From UBA1858 sp963976865 (GTDB taxonomy: Bacteria; Pseudomonadota; Gammaproteobacteria; UBA4575), in assembly GCA_963976865.1 (NCBI GenBank), contig CAXBLY010000001.1:248001-312000 (forward strand): DNA of 64,000 nt, in the 5' to 3' direction. Each line of letters opens with the position of its first letter. The stretch's first letter is position 1. The notes beneath the pieces were generated by a model. It saw only the letters and a program-made list of their open reading frames with translations. It was not told the origin of the DNA and made no database searches. Shown piece after piece: positions 25,210 through 34,621 of this stretch. A program made the position numbers and the translations under genes.

Positions 25210-28116
25210 ATGCAATCTAATAATACAACTACATCCCAAGAAAATGGCCACGCTGCGCCCTTCACGAACACCCCCAGCGAGCTGGAATTACAGTCCACCG
25301 CCCCTGGCCAGTATCGCGTTATTCGTCGCAATGGCAAAGTCACCAGCTTTCACCGCGACAAAATAAAAATTGCTGTCACAAAAGCTTTTCTGGCTGTTGA
25401 AGGAGGAGAGGCCGCGGCCTCAAAGCGTGTTCATGACACTGTCGACCAGCTAACCACCCACGTGGAAAATGCGCTGACCCGCAACAAACCTGATGGCGGC
25501 ACTTTTCACATAGAAGATATTCAGGACCAGGTAGAACTGGCACTAATGAGGGAAGGCCATCATAAAGTGGCACGTGATTACGTGCTTTATCGTGAACGAC
25601 GGGCACTGGAACGTGCACAAAAGACACAACAGTCCAAAGAATCTGCAGCCCCTTCAGTCGATAGCGTTGGACTTAATGTTACCGACCTGACCGGAAAGAT
25701 AAAACCTCTTGATATTCAGAGGCTTACTATCGTCATAGAAGACGCTTGCCAGAATCTGGACAATGTTTCAGCACAACCCATTATTAATGAGACTCTGCGC
25801 AACCTGTATGACGGCGTCCCTGAGCGCGATGTTTCAATTGCCGTCACCATGAGTGCACGTACGCTGATTGAACGCGAGCCCAACTACACTTATGTTGCAG
25901 CACGTTTACTGCTCGACAATCTACGCTGCGAAGCACTCAGCCACATCTATGAAAAGCCGAGTCAAGCCACTCAGAAAGAAATGGATACTGAGTACGCAAT
26001 CTATTTTGAACGTTACATTGAAGAGGCAGCAAAACTTGAACTAATTGACCCTAAATTGGCCAACGACTACGATTTGAAAGCACTCGGCAAAGCACTGGAC
26101 CCTTCCCGCGATTACCAGTTCACTTATCTGGGCCTGCAAACTCTTTATGACCGCTACTTCATTCATACCGAAGAAGGCACCCGCATAGAATTGCCTCAGG
26201 TATTCTTTATGCGCGTAGCAATGGGGTTAGCCATTAATGAAGTAGAACGCGAAAAGCGCACGATTGAATTTTATCGCTTGCTGTCTTCTTTTGATTTCAT
26301 GAGTTCTACACCGACTTTATTTAACTCCGGCACTTTACGTCCCCAGTTATCATCCTGCTACCTCACTACGGTGCCAGATGATCTTCACGGCATTTTTGAC
26401 GCAGTCAAAGATGACGCCATGCTGTCCAAGTTTGCTGGTGGCCTGGGCAATGACTGGTCACGTGTTCGCGCCATGGGTTCACACATCAAGGGCACAAACG
26501 GCAAGTCTCAGGGCGTTGTACCTTTTCTGAAAGTTGCTAATGACACTGCTGTCGCTGTTAATCAGGGTGGAAAACGCAAGGGCGCCATGTGTGCTTATCT
26601 TGAGACCTGGCACCTGGATATCGAAGAGTTTCTGGAATTACGCAAGAATACTGGTGATGACCGCCGCCGTACTCATGATATGAATACTGCCAACTGGATT
26701 CCTGATTTATTCATGAAACGTGTTAGCCAGGAAGGTAGCTGGACTTTATTCTCTCCAGACGATACACCTGACTTACATGATTTATATGGTGCAAAATTTG
26801 AAACTCGCTACTGTGAGTATGAACAACTTGCAGATGCAGGCGAACTGAAAAACTACAAACGAATTCCTGCCGCCGACCTATGGCGAAAAATGCTCGGCAT
26901 GTTGTATGAAACAGGTCATCCGTGGATCACCTTTAAGGACCCTTGCAATATTCGTTCACCACAGGGACATATTGGCACCGTACATTCGTCTAACCTGTGT
27001 ACTGAAATCACATTAAATACTTCTGACGATGAGATCGCTGTATGTAACCTGGGTTCAGTCAACCTGGCAGCTCACACTACCGAGAATGGGTTAGACAAGG
27101 AGAAGCTGGAAAAAACGATTAACACTGCAATTCGTATGCTCGATAACGTGATCGACTACAACTACTATAGTGTCAATAAAGCCCGCACTTCAAACTTGCG
27201 TCACCGTCCTATAGGTCTGGGCCTGATGGGCTTCCAGGATGCGTTATATAAATTGCGTATTCCATACGCCAGTGAGCAGGCTGTCGAGTTTGCTGATGTT
27301 TCAATGGAAACCATCAGTTACTATTCAATTCAGGCATCGACTGACCTTGCAGCCGAGCGTGGAGCCTATCTTTCCTACGAAGGCTCATTATGGTCGCAGG
27401 GCATCCTGCCAATCGACTCGGTTAAGCTGCTGGAAAAAGAACGCGATGGATTCTTAAAAGTAGACAGTTCTACTACACTGGATTGGGATTCACTTCGTGC
27501 ACGCGTGAAATCTGTTGGTATGCGCAATTCGAATACCATGGCAATCGCACCTACCGCGACTATTTCCAATATCTGCGGCGTTACTCAAAGTATTGAGCCG
27601 ACTTACCAGAATCTATTTGTGAAATCGAATCTGTCTGGTGAATTCACGGTGTCTAATCCATATTTAATTTCTGATCTCAAGCGACACAATCTATGGGACA
27701 ACGTCATGATCAATGACCTCAAGTACTATGATGGTAGTGTGCAAAACATTGACCGTGTCCCTGACGAAATCAAGAATGTTTACAGAACAGCTTTTGAGAT
27801 TGATCCACGCTGGTTAATCGAAGCAGCATCACGTCGTCAAAAATGGATTGATCAGGCACAGTCACTTAACCTGTATATGGCTGAACCATCCGGACAAAAG
27901 ATGGACAATCTTTACAAACTGGCCTGGGTACGCGGATTAAAAACAACCTATTACTTACGTTCTATGGGTGCGACTCACGTTGAGAAGAGCACGATGGAAA
28001 ATCATCAGGAAGGCAAACTCAATGCCGTACAGCAGTCTGCTGCTATTCAGGCCAATGGCAGCAGCGCACCCAGCGCATGCTCATTACTCGACCCGGATTG
28101 CGATGCCTGTCAGTAA
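25210..28116 (+). CDS. nrdA: Class Ia ribonucleotide reductase, large subunit
   Basis: Reduces ribonucleoside diphosphates to deoxy forms. 968 aa, longer than the roughly 760 aa of E. coli because the N-terminus carries an ATP-cone (about residues 36-135) followed by a second, diverged cone-like segment (about 155-245). Catalytic features: LSSCYLTTV with the first redox Cys, NLCTEITLN with the radical Cys, CNLGSVNL with the second redox Cys, and the C-terminal shuttle CDAC three residues from the end region. MAIAPTATIS and the Tyr pair in TYYLRSMG complete the radical path. nrdB follows 148 bases later. Confidence 0.97.
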   Translation: MQSNNTTTSQENGHAAPFTNTPSELELQSTAPGQYRVIRRNGKVTSFHRDKIKIAVTKAFLAVEGGEAAASKRVHDTVDQLTTHVENALTRNKPDGGTFHIEDIQDQVELALMREGHHKVARDYVLYRERRALERAQKTQQSKESAAPSVDSVGLNVTDLTGKIKPLDIQRLTIVIEDACQNLDNVSAQPIINETLRNLYDGVPERDVSIAVTMSARTLIEREPNYTYVAARLLLDNLRCEALSHIYEKPSQATQKEMDTEYAIYFERYIEEAAKLELIDPKLANDYDLKALGKALDPSRDYQFTYLGLQTLYDRYFIHTEEGTRIELPQVFFMRVAMGLAINEVEREKRTIEFYRLLSSFDFMSSTPTLFNSGTLRPQLSSCYLTTVPDDLHGIFDAVKDDAMLSKFAGGLGNDWSRVRAMGSHIKGTNGKSQGVVPFLKVANDTAVAVNQGGKRKGAMCAYLETWHLDIEEFLELRKNTGDDRRRTHDMNTANWIPDLFMKRVSQEGSWTLFSPDDTPDLHDLYGAKFETRYCEYEQLADAGELKNYKRIPAADLWRKMLGMLYETGHPWITFKDPCNIRSPQGHIGTVHSSNLCTEITLNTSDDEIAVCNLGSVNLAAHTTENGLDKEKLEKTINTAIRMLDNVIDYNYYSVNKARTSNLRHRPIGLGLMGFQDALYKLRIPYASEQAVEFADVSMETISYYSIQASTDLAAERGAYLSYEGSLWSQGILPIDSVKLLEKERDGFLKVDSSTTLDWDSLRARVKSVGMRNSNTMAIAPTATISNICGVTQSIEPTYQNLFVKSNLSGEFTVSNPYLISDLKRHNLWDNVMINDLKYYDGSVQNIDRVPDEIKNVYRTAFEIDPRWLIEAASRRQKWIDQAQSLNLYMAEPSGQKMDNLYKLAWVRGLKTTYYLRSMGATHVEKSTMENHQEGKLNAVQQSAAIQANGSSAPSACSLLDPDCDACQ

Positions 28117-28264
28117 AGCAGGCAAACAATAAAGAATTTGCGGAAACGCAATTAGAGGAGAAAGGGGCGCCAACTGCGCTCCTGTACACAAGGAGACAGC
28201 GTTGTTGCTGAATACGGCAATAACGCCATCTCTGTATCACTATAATATTTAGGAGAACCACCAA

Positions 28265-29479
28265 ATGCTCAATTGGGACGATCCCTTAGCAGAAACAGGT
28301 CTTGCAGAACAGGATATGATTGCAAATATTCCTGAAGATATCGCAACGACTGCACCGACACCGAACGAAGCTACTCCAGCCTCATCCAGTGCTGCACCTG
28401 CCAGTACAACAACTGTTGAAACTGATGCAGGCGCAACCGGACTTGAAAGTATAGAAATGGGTGCTGCCCGTATTCGCGTTGACGACAAGAAAATTATTAA
28501 CTGCCGCGCTGACCTTAACCAGTTAGTGCCATTCAAATATGAATGGGCATGGCAAAAGTATCTGGACGGTTGCGCTAACCACTGGATGCCTCAGGAAATC
28601 AATATGACTCAGGACATCTCTCTTTGGAAAGATCCTAATGGATTAACTGAAGACGAACGTACTGTGATCAAGCGTAACCTGGGTTTCTTCTCGACTGCCG
28701 ACTCACTCGTAGCTAACAATCTGGTATTGGCAGTTTATAAGCACATTACTAATCCCGAATGTCGCCAGTACTTATTACGCCAGGCTTTTGAAGAAGCGGT
28801 GCACACACATGCTTATCAGTACTGTATAGAGTCGCTAGGTTTAGATGAAGGCGAAGTCTTTAATATGTATCGCGAAGTCCCCGCTGTTGCCAAGAAAGCG
28901 GAATGGGCACTGCCATTCACACAAAGCCTGGGTGACCCGCACTTTGCCACTGGAACACCAGAAATGGACCAACGCTTACTACGGGATCTAATTGCATTCT
29001 ATGTAGTTTTTGAAGGTATTTTCTTCTATGTTGGCTTTGTTCAGATTCTTTCCATGGGTCGTCGCAATAAGATGACGGGTGTTGCAGAGCAATTCCAGTA
29101 CATACTGCGTGACGAATCCATGCATATGAACTTTGGTATCGATGTAATTAACCAGATCAAAGTGGAAAATCCTCACCTTTGGGGCAAAGACTTTCAACAG
29201 GAAATGATCGACCTGATAACAGATGCTGTTGATCTTGAAATTCAGTATGCACAGGACACCATGCCACGTGGCATCCTTGGCTTAAACGCCAATATGTTTG
29301 CAGAGTATCTTCAGTTCATCGCTAACCGTCGTTGCTCGCAGATTGGTCTGCCAGAACAATACCCGGGTGCGACTAATCCATTCCCATGGATGTCTGAAGT
29401 ACTGGACCTGAAAAAAGAAAAGAATTTCTTTGAAACGCGTGTTACTGAATACCAGACAGGCGGAGCACTTGTCTGGTAA
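28265..29479 (+). CDS. nrdB: Class Ia ribonucleotide reductase, small subunit
   Basis: Holds the di-iron/tyrosyl radical cofactor. 404 aa with a low-complexity Ala/Thr/Pro/Ser-rich lead of about 60 residues before the conserved part. Metal and radical residues appear in FEEAVHTHAY, which has the E-x2-H-x3-Tyr spacing of the E. coli radical Tyr site, and in DESMHMNFG. AGGAG precedes the ATG. A strong terminator lies 75 bases after the stop. The usual partner ferredoxin (YfaE) is not in the window. Confidence 0.97.
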   Translation: MLNWDDPLAETGLAEQDMIANIPEDIATTAPTPNEATPASSSAAPASTTTVETDAGATGLESIEMGAARIRVDDKKIINCRADLNQLVPFKYEWAWQKYLDGCANHWMPQEINMTQDISLWKDPNGLTEDERTVIKRNLGFFSTADSLVANNLVLAVYKHITNPECRQYLLRQAFEEAVHTHAYQYCIESLGLDEGEVFNMYREVPAVAKKAEWALPFTQSLGDPHFATGTPEMDQRLLRDLIAFYVVFEGIFFYVGFVQILSMGRRNKMTGVAEQFQYILRDESMHMNFGIDVINQIKVENPHLWGKDFQQEMIDLITDAVDLEIQYAQDTMPRGILGLNANMFAEYLQFIANRRCSQIGLPEQYPGATNPFPWMSEVLDLKKEKNFFETRVTEYQTGGALVW

Positions 29480-29553
29480 ACATACAAACTGAGCTACCTT
29501 TGAAGTAGCCATTTACACAGCGTTATGGGGCCACCGCACGGTGGTAAAGCTTA

Positions 29554-29581
29554 GGCGGCAAACCTTTTTGCCGCCTTTTTT
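29554..29581 (+). terminator. Intrinsic terminator of nrdAB
   Basis: Stem GGCGGCAAA pairing with TTTGCCGCC around a short loop, then six Ts. A smaller hairpin (CCACCG, CA, CGGTGG) sits just before it at 29531-29544. Confidence 0.9.
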
Positions 29582-29618
29582 AATGCTTCTAAGTAAGATA
29601 CAGAAATTTAGTAGCTAT

Positions 29619-30053
29619 CTACTCAACTGTGATAGTAATTTTTTCAGACATTACAGGATTATCGTGAGGTATATGGAGATGGTTGCCCAGCAATAACTGA
29701 AGTGTATGCGTCCCCGGTGCTAGCGTTAATACTGTTTCAGTCTGGCCACCGCCAAAATGTTTTATATTGTCATTAGCGGGAAGTGGTCTGGTCATATCAG
29801 GTAACGCGTCTAAATCAATTAAAATATGATGATGTCCAGTGTGTTCACGGTCAGTTCCCGCAGGTGCGACACCCATTCCACTTAAGCCAAATTTAACCGA
29901 GAAAGTTTTCCCAAGTACTGCGCCATCTGCCGGTTCAATAAAATATACTTTTGCATCAGGCGCCGCTTTGGAGATCAAATTGTCATCGGCGTGTAAAATT
30001 GATGTACCAAGCACCAACACTAATAAACCAAACATTACATTTACATGAGGCAT
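29619..30053 (-). CDS. DUF4399-domain secreted protein
   Basis: 144 aa. Signal peptide residues 1-22 (hydrophobic core, likely cut near LHA-DDN). The rest is the DUF4399 domain, with VYFIEPADGAVLGKTFSVKFGLSGMGVAPAG-like start (given here only in outline) and the His cluster TGHHHILID, and LGNHLHIPHDNP later. The His-rich loops suggest a metal-binding beta-sandwich, which is inference. Monocistronic, convergent with nrdB. Confidence 0.85.
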   Translation of the reverse strand: MPHVNVMFGLLVLVLGTSILHADDNLISKAAPDAKVYFIEPADGAVLGKTFSVKFGLSGMGVAPAGTDREHTGHHHILIDLDALPDMTRPLPANDNIKHFGGGQTETVLTLAPGTHTLQLLLGNHLHIPHDNPVMSEKITITVE

Positions 30054-30892
30054 ACACTTTTCCTTTATTAATTAACCTGTCTGAATTATACAATCTATGC
30101 ATAACATCAGAACAATGAATAATCGCTATATATAATATAAATGAACTATATGTATAATTCTATAAGACAGAATTAATGCAACAAACTGGTATAACCCCAA
30201 ATTTTATCCCACTACTCGTGCCAGGTATGATGATCACCAGGATATGGTGTATCAGTCACTGACACACCATATACAGTTTGCAAAAAGCTATCCTATATAA
30301 CTGAAACCAATTATCCCAATTTGTTTTGATAACCAGTCAATTGCCAAGGCTGTCTATCATTAAGGTAATTAGTGCACGCGTTATTTTACAAACAAATTGT
30401 TAAGTATCTCAGGTGCATCTCAGTACTGTTAAATGCTCATGGAAGCAAACATGTGTATTAACTCAGCCGTATTCATCCCAACATATTGTTAAACATGAAT
30501 TTCACAATGTACAACCCGGCAATATATTATTGTTTTCCGGCTTTACTCGTAACTGTCTTGGTACTGTGTATTTAATTTTATAAATTATTTACTTAACAGA
30601 TAGTGCTGTTATTGATTCTTATACAAAAGAAACAAGGCGTGTCTTTTTAATGCGGGTATAAATCATATAACTGTAATCGCACAGCAATAGTGCGAATATC
30701 GGATTTATCATTCCACGATCAGAAGCTTTAATGCTATTCAGTATTATCAGGAACAAGATGATTTCCAATACAGAATATTCTCATTTCCTTTTGTAATGTA
30801 CGAAAGGCAAATTTTAGTAACATTTCAATACAGATGAGGTAATAATCCACCATACACGCTATAGTATCTTTCACTAAACATGGAGCAAGTAA
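30054..30892. other. 839-bp gene-free spacer
   Basis: No gene that I can support on either strand; open frames are under 30 codons. The sequence is AT-rich with one clear feature, the 31-base near-palindrome at 30242-30272. It separates the divergent DUF4399 and Met-rich genes, so both promoters should lie here. Confidence 0.5.
30242..30272. repeat. 31-base near-perfect palindrome
   Basis: Fifteen-base arms (ATATGGTGTATCAGT and ACTGACACACCATAT) around a single C, with one mismatch. No T run follows, so it is not a usual terminator. It may be an operator or a hairpin RNA element. Confidence 0.65.
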
Positions 30893-31279
30893 GTGGGTTC
30901 ATTAAAAGCGGGACTTTTCACTCTAATATTCATACATTTAACGATAGCTACATTTGCTTTCGCTGAATCTGACGATTACTCATATCAAACTTTTTCTCCA
31001 CAATGCAGTGTTCGCGCTGAATTATATGATCCTCAAGTAATGGCACAGACCATGGCTAATCCAGAAAAGCTGAAAAAATTTATGTCTGTAATGAGTCAGC
31101 CAGAAACAATGCAGATAATGATGTCATGTGCATCCAATCCTGAGCAGTGGACAGCCTGGATGTCAAAAATCAGTGATCCAAATAAAATGGCGAACACCAT
31201 GATGGTATTCATGAATCCACACTTTTATTTTACCTGGATGACAACATTCATGAATCCACACTTTTACAATCCGACATAA
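30893..31279 (+). CDS. Met-rich secreted protein of unknown function
   Basis: 128 aa from GTG 30893, with GGAG eight bases upstream. Signal peptide residues 1-24 (cut near AFA-ESD). The mature part has about eighteen Met in 104 residues, two Cys (in SPQCSV and MMSCAS), and repeated helical units of the form NPEKLKKFM, QPETMQIMM, NPEQWTAWM, DPNKMANTMM, ending in two copies of FMNPHFY. Met-rich periplasmic proteins often bind Cu(I), but no such family is recognised here. Function unknown. Confidence 0.7.
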   Translation: MGSLKAGLFTLIFIHLTIATFAFAESDDYSYQTFSPQCSVRAELYDPQVMAQTMANPEKLKKFMSVMSQPETMQIMMSCASNPEQWTAWMSKISDPNKMANTMMVFMNPHFYFTWMTTFMNPHFYNPT

Positions 31280-31368
31280 TGCTTAAGACGCACTTAACCA
31301 ACAATTCCACTCAATTCTTTGCGGTGTTAAACTAAAAGTCATTCACTCATTGCCAGAAGGCATACTCC

Positions 31369-31716
31369 ATGAGCAAAGACACTGCATATATAAAATCATC
31401 ACTCGATACCAATAGCTTTGAACCTTTTATGATTGGTGACAAACAGGCAGGTGAAGTTCACTGGTTAACCACTGAAAACTCAAGTGGTGCACCTGCATAC
31501 TCCGGTATATGGCGCTGCGAACCGATGACGTTTGATTATGAATTTCCTGGCGATGAAGTTTTTCACGTTATCGAGGGGGATTTATCGATCAAAGTCACTG
31601 ACGGAGAAACCGTAAACGTGACAGCGGGAGATATTATTTCCTTTGCCAAGGGTATTAAATCAACCTGGACGATAAATCGTACATTCAGGAAATTTTTTGC
31701 TATATCCAATTGCTAG
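31369..31716 (+). CDS. Cupin protein of the DUF861/EutQ type
   Basis: 115 aa forming a single cupin barrel. GIWRCEPMTFDYEFPGDEVFHVIEG is the typical DUF861 entry (only the pattern is noted), with Glu and His as possible metal ligands, followed by GDIISFAKG and TWTINRTFRKFF. Cytosolic. Members bind small nitrogen compounds or regulate; substrate cannot be named. Same strand as the Met-rich gene, 89 bases after it. Confidence 0.85.
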   Translation: MSKDTAYIKSSLDTNSFEPFMIGDKQAGEVHWLTTENSSGAPAYSGIWRCEPMTFDYEFPGDEVFHVIEGDLSIKVTDGETVNVTAGDIISFAKGIKSTWTINRTFRKFFAISNC

Positions 31717-31836
31717 ATACAGAACTGTATATTCGCGTTTTTATCAGAAATTATTGCCACATTTCCAATATATCTGCCTTTGTGAAATCTGCGAGCTATA
31801 AAGTATAGACATAGCGAAAATTGACAGGGCAATGAA

Positions 31837-32442
31837 TTACAGCTGATTCCACTTTTTCTTACGTTGCCATGGAATTCTTGTCAGAATGATACCAAAAATC
31901 ATACTGCCAATAACGACCAGTGCACCACTGACGAACCACTGCCTGTCCTTTAAGGGAGATTTTAGTATCTCACTCTCTGTTGCCAGTTTATCGTAGCGAT
32001 CCTGCTCCTGTACTAATCGAGCTTTTAACTGATCATTTTCACGTTGCAGTTCCAGCGGTCTTTTAGCGATTTCCTTAAGTCTTGCTATCTCTTTTTCCAT
32101 CGCAGCTTTCTCTTCTGCTACCGCCTCATCAAATTTAGTCTTTAGCTTTTCATGTCTCTTTTGTAGCGCGGCTAAACGGTCACGACCAGAAGGCTGGTCC
32201 ATTAGATAGCGGGACAGCACCCAGCCCTCAACACCGTTAGGCATACGCACATTGGTATAACCATCGCTTTCCTGCAGCACAACAAGTGGCGTACCACTTT
32301 TAACCTGGCGACGTATTTCATGCTGTGTGCTTTGACCCGTACGCAACATGATTTCAAATTCATCTGTAACATATTTTGTCGCAGCCAGACTCACCTGACT
32401 TGCAACCAATACTGCACCTGCAAAAAATATTCTGGTTAACAT
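31837..32442 (-). CDS. TIGR04211-type SH3 domain protein
   Basis: 201 aa: signal peptide (residues 1-20), bacterial SH3 domain (about 23-88, with MLRTGQS and VEGWVLSRYL), a long coiled coil (about 95-165) and one membrane helix near the C-terminus (about 171-190) followed by basic residues. This is the E. coli YgiM layout. It is an inner-membrane protein with its SH3 domain in the periplasm. It lies 10 bases after the TraB gene and is probably cotranscribed with it. Confidence 0.9.
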   Translation of the reverse strand: MLTRIFFAGAVLVASQVSLAATKYVTDEFEIMLRTGQSTQHEIRRQVKSGTPLVVLQESDGYTNVRMPNGVEGWVLSRYLMDQPSGRDRLAALQKRHEKLKTKFDEAVAEEKAAMEKEIARLKEIAKRPLELQRENDQLKARLVQEQDRYDKLATESEILKSPLKDRQWFVSGALVVIGSMIFGIILTRIPWQRKKKWNQL

Positions 32443-32452
32443 ATTCGTTTAT

Positions 32453-33364
32453 TTATAAATCAACTCGTGAAACGGTATACCCGTCTTTTTCCATTAGAGC
32501 CAGCACGCCTTTGTCGCCATATAAATGTACGGCGCCAACAGCAATGAAAGTATCTTTCATGCGCATTGGTGCTCTCATGTAGTGCTCCATGACAATATTT
32601 CTTATTTCTATAACGTGTTTTAAATAGATATCACGCCACTGTTTATTTTCTGGCTTGTCTGGAATAAAGCGCGTACTAATTGTATACATTGCCTTTAAGT
32701 CTTGTTTTAAGTAGGCATCCAGCATGTCATCGATAATAGAATGCATTTGCTGATAACTTGCTACCGTAAATTTAAGTAATTCCACTTGTGCCTCTAAAGG
32801 CATTTCCTGTAGCGTTACAATAAACTCTTCGATCGATTCAACCTGAAAAAGTTCTTTCCTTTGTTCTGCTGCACGTTCCAATAACGCATAATCAAGTATC
32901 ACTGCATTACTTTTTGCCTTCACTGCAAAACTGCGCATCGCGGCCCAGGGCCTTAGAGTATTTATAAATTTACGCTCCATACCCAGACCACTTAATACAT
33001 CTTCAATTTCAGTATAAATCTTCTTGCCAACCAGATCCTCCAGTGTTTCGCCTCTAGGCAACACCATATCATGCTTGATTAACTGTCCACCTTGGTATGG
33101 ATTCCAGTAGTGGTCGCTTGGAAAAGCTTCCATCGCGAAACTCTTGGAATTATCAAGCACTTCATTTACTTTATCGTGTAACACAGCGATACGTTCATCG
33201 TTCATATGTAACGTGCCAAAGATATGACCTACATATTCTCCATCTTTTTCGATTTTCCAGAACAAGCCATGTTCAAATGTATCAGTCTTTTCTTTAGCAA
33301 ATACCCAGGTGGTCATTATCATTGTAATGGCCATTGCAACTGCGAGATAAATTTTATTTTTCAT
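32453..33364 (-). CDS. TraB/GumN family secreted protein
   Basis: 303 aa. Signal peptide residues 1-23, then the TraB/GumN (Tiki-like) domain: FWKIEKDGEYVGHIFGTLHMND with the GTLH motif (pattern noted), a Glu in FAMEAFP, and the closing AVGAVHLYGDKGVLALM. These proteins are putative metal-dependent proteases of the periplasm. First gene of a likely two-gene unit with the SH3 protein. Confidence 0.9.
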   Translation of the reverse strand: MKNKIYLAVAMAITMIMTTWVFAKEKTDTFEHGLFWKIEKDGEYVGHIFGTLHMNDERIAVLHDKVNEVLDNSKSFAMEAFPSDHYWNPYQGGQLIKHDMVLPRGETLEDLVGKKIYTEIEDVLSGLGMERKFINTLRPWAAMRSFAVKAKSNAVILDYALLERAAEQRKELFQVESIEEFIVTLQEMPLEAQVELLKFTVASYQQMHSIIDDMLDAYLKQDLKAMYTISTRFIPDKPENKQWRDIYLKHVIEIRNIVMEHYMRAPMRMKDTFIAVGAVHLYGDKGVLALMEKDGYTVSRVDL

Positions 33365-33431
33365 TTACTTCTCCAGACTACTGGTTTTCAAATATATAAC
33401 AGACATCAGTCCACGCCCTATTCACAAACTT

Positions 33432-33466
33432 AAAAAAAGCCACTTCACACGTATGAAGCAGCTTTT
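33432..33466 (-). terminator. Terminator of the flavin/molybdopterin operon
   Basis: Read on the minus strand, a 13-bp stem (two G-U pairs) with a six-base loop is followed by seven Ts. It lies 37 bases beyond the stop codon of the reductase gene. Confidence 0.75.
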
Positions 33467-33502
33467 ATGTACTACCAACTATCTAATGTCTATCAGACAA
33501 GT

Positions 33503-34621
33503 TTAGAGTTTCCTTAGAATCCTTGGCACATGCGCATAGGCAGGTGATATTGCTTCATGGGGACAGGCATCTATACACGCATAACATCGTATACATTCCG
33601 TCTCGTCTATAAATAGCGAGTTGTAATACAACCCGGAAGTATGTCCTGGATTGACTCTTTCAAATGAGGTGACTTCGCCATTGCTGACTTTAAAATTTGT
33701 AGCCTCCACGATACAGTTCTTTATGGGTTTTGCCATCAGACATTCATCACAAAGCACACACTTGGCATTATCAATAACAGGAGCAGGTGAACGCGCATCT
33801 TCAAACTTGTCAAAATAAATATCAGCGCTTGACAGTCCTGCTTCTTGCAGCACTTTCACACCATGATCAATCATGGGAGGTGGACCACAGAAAAATGCCT
33901 TAATGTTTTCTGCATTGACTATGCCTTTATTCAGGTACTCTTCCTGAAAATACTGAGTCACAAAACCTCTTGGCCCATCCCAGTCGCTATCTTCAGGCTC
34001 TTCAGAAAGCACTGGAATGAATTTAAAGGTCTTGCCTCCAGGCCAGCTGTTTTCAAACTCCCTGAGCTCATCAAGAAGATATAAATCTTTTTGTGTACGA
34101 GCTCCATAGAAGAAATAGAAATCTCTTGGAATATTCTGCACTTTCACCTGTTGTGCTATGGCATTTATTGCACTCATGCCAGAGCCGCCGGCGATACCAA
34201 CAATCGGTTTCATTGTCTCATCCAGACCAAACTTGCCCATCGGCCCTGAGACAATTACCTTCTCTCCTTCACGATTCTTTTCTGCCAGCCAGCCTGAAAA
34301 CTCACCGCCAGGGACCAGCCTGATAAAAAATGAATACTCATTAGGGTTTTCCATTTCGGGTGTTTTTGCAAAAGAATAGGAACGCGGCTTTTGCATACCT
34401 TCTACTTTTATTGTTCCATACTGACCAGCTCGCGCTGACAATACATGTGACCCTTCAGGGCAGGTAATAACAACCTCGTAAGTGTCATGAGTCAGGTTAG
34501 TGAACTTTGTGATCACACCTTCATTACTGTAAACACGTAGCGTCTGGATATCCGGGTTTGGTTCCGGCAGTGTTCTGATACGAAAATCAAACGGATCGTT
34601 AAATGTGTCAAGCTTTGCCAT
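33503..34621 (-). CDS. Flavin reductase with C-terminal two-cluster ferredoxin domain
   Basis: 372 aa. Residues about 35-265 are a ferredoxin-NADP reductase module: RSYSFAKTP (flavin), GIAGGSGMSAINAI (NAD(P)H-binding) and FFCGPPPM. Residues about 290-365 hold two cluster motifs, CVLCDEC with a later Cys, and CIRCYACIDACP. It therefore can pass electrons between NAD(P)H and Fe-S partners. The start codon overlaps the stop of the molybdopterin gene (TAATG on the coding strand), so the two are translationally coupled and should act as one enzyme. Confidence 0.9.
   Translation of the reverse strand: MAKLDTFNDPFDFRIRTLPEPNPDIQTLRVYSNEGVITKFTNLTHDTYEVVITCPEGSHVLSARAGQYGTIKVEGMQKPRSYSFAKTPEMENPNEYSFFIRLVPGGEFSGWLAEKNREGEKVIVSGPMGKFGLDETMKPIVGIAGGSGMSAINAIAQQVKVQNIPRDFYFFYGARTQKDLYLLDELREFENSWPGGKTFKFIPVLSEEPEDSDWDGPRGFVTQYFQEEYLNKGIVNAENIKAFFCGPPPMIDHGVKVLQEAGLSSADIYFDKFEDARSPAPVIDNAKCVLCDECLMAKPIKNCIVEATNFKVSNGEVTSFERVNPGHTSGLYYNSLFIDETECIRCYACIDACPHEAISPAYAHVPRILRKL

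Noticed and set aside
30494..30574. 26-codon hydrophobic frame in the 30-kb spacer
   Set aside because: No ribosome site and too short to judge.
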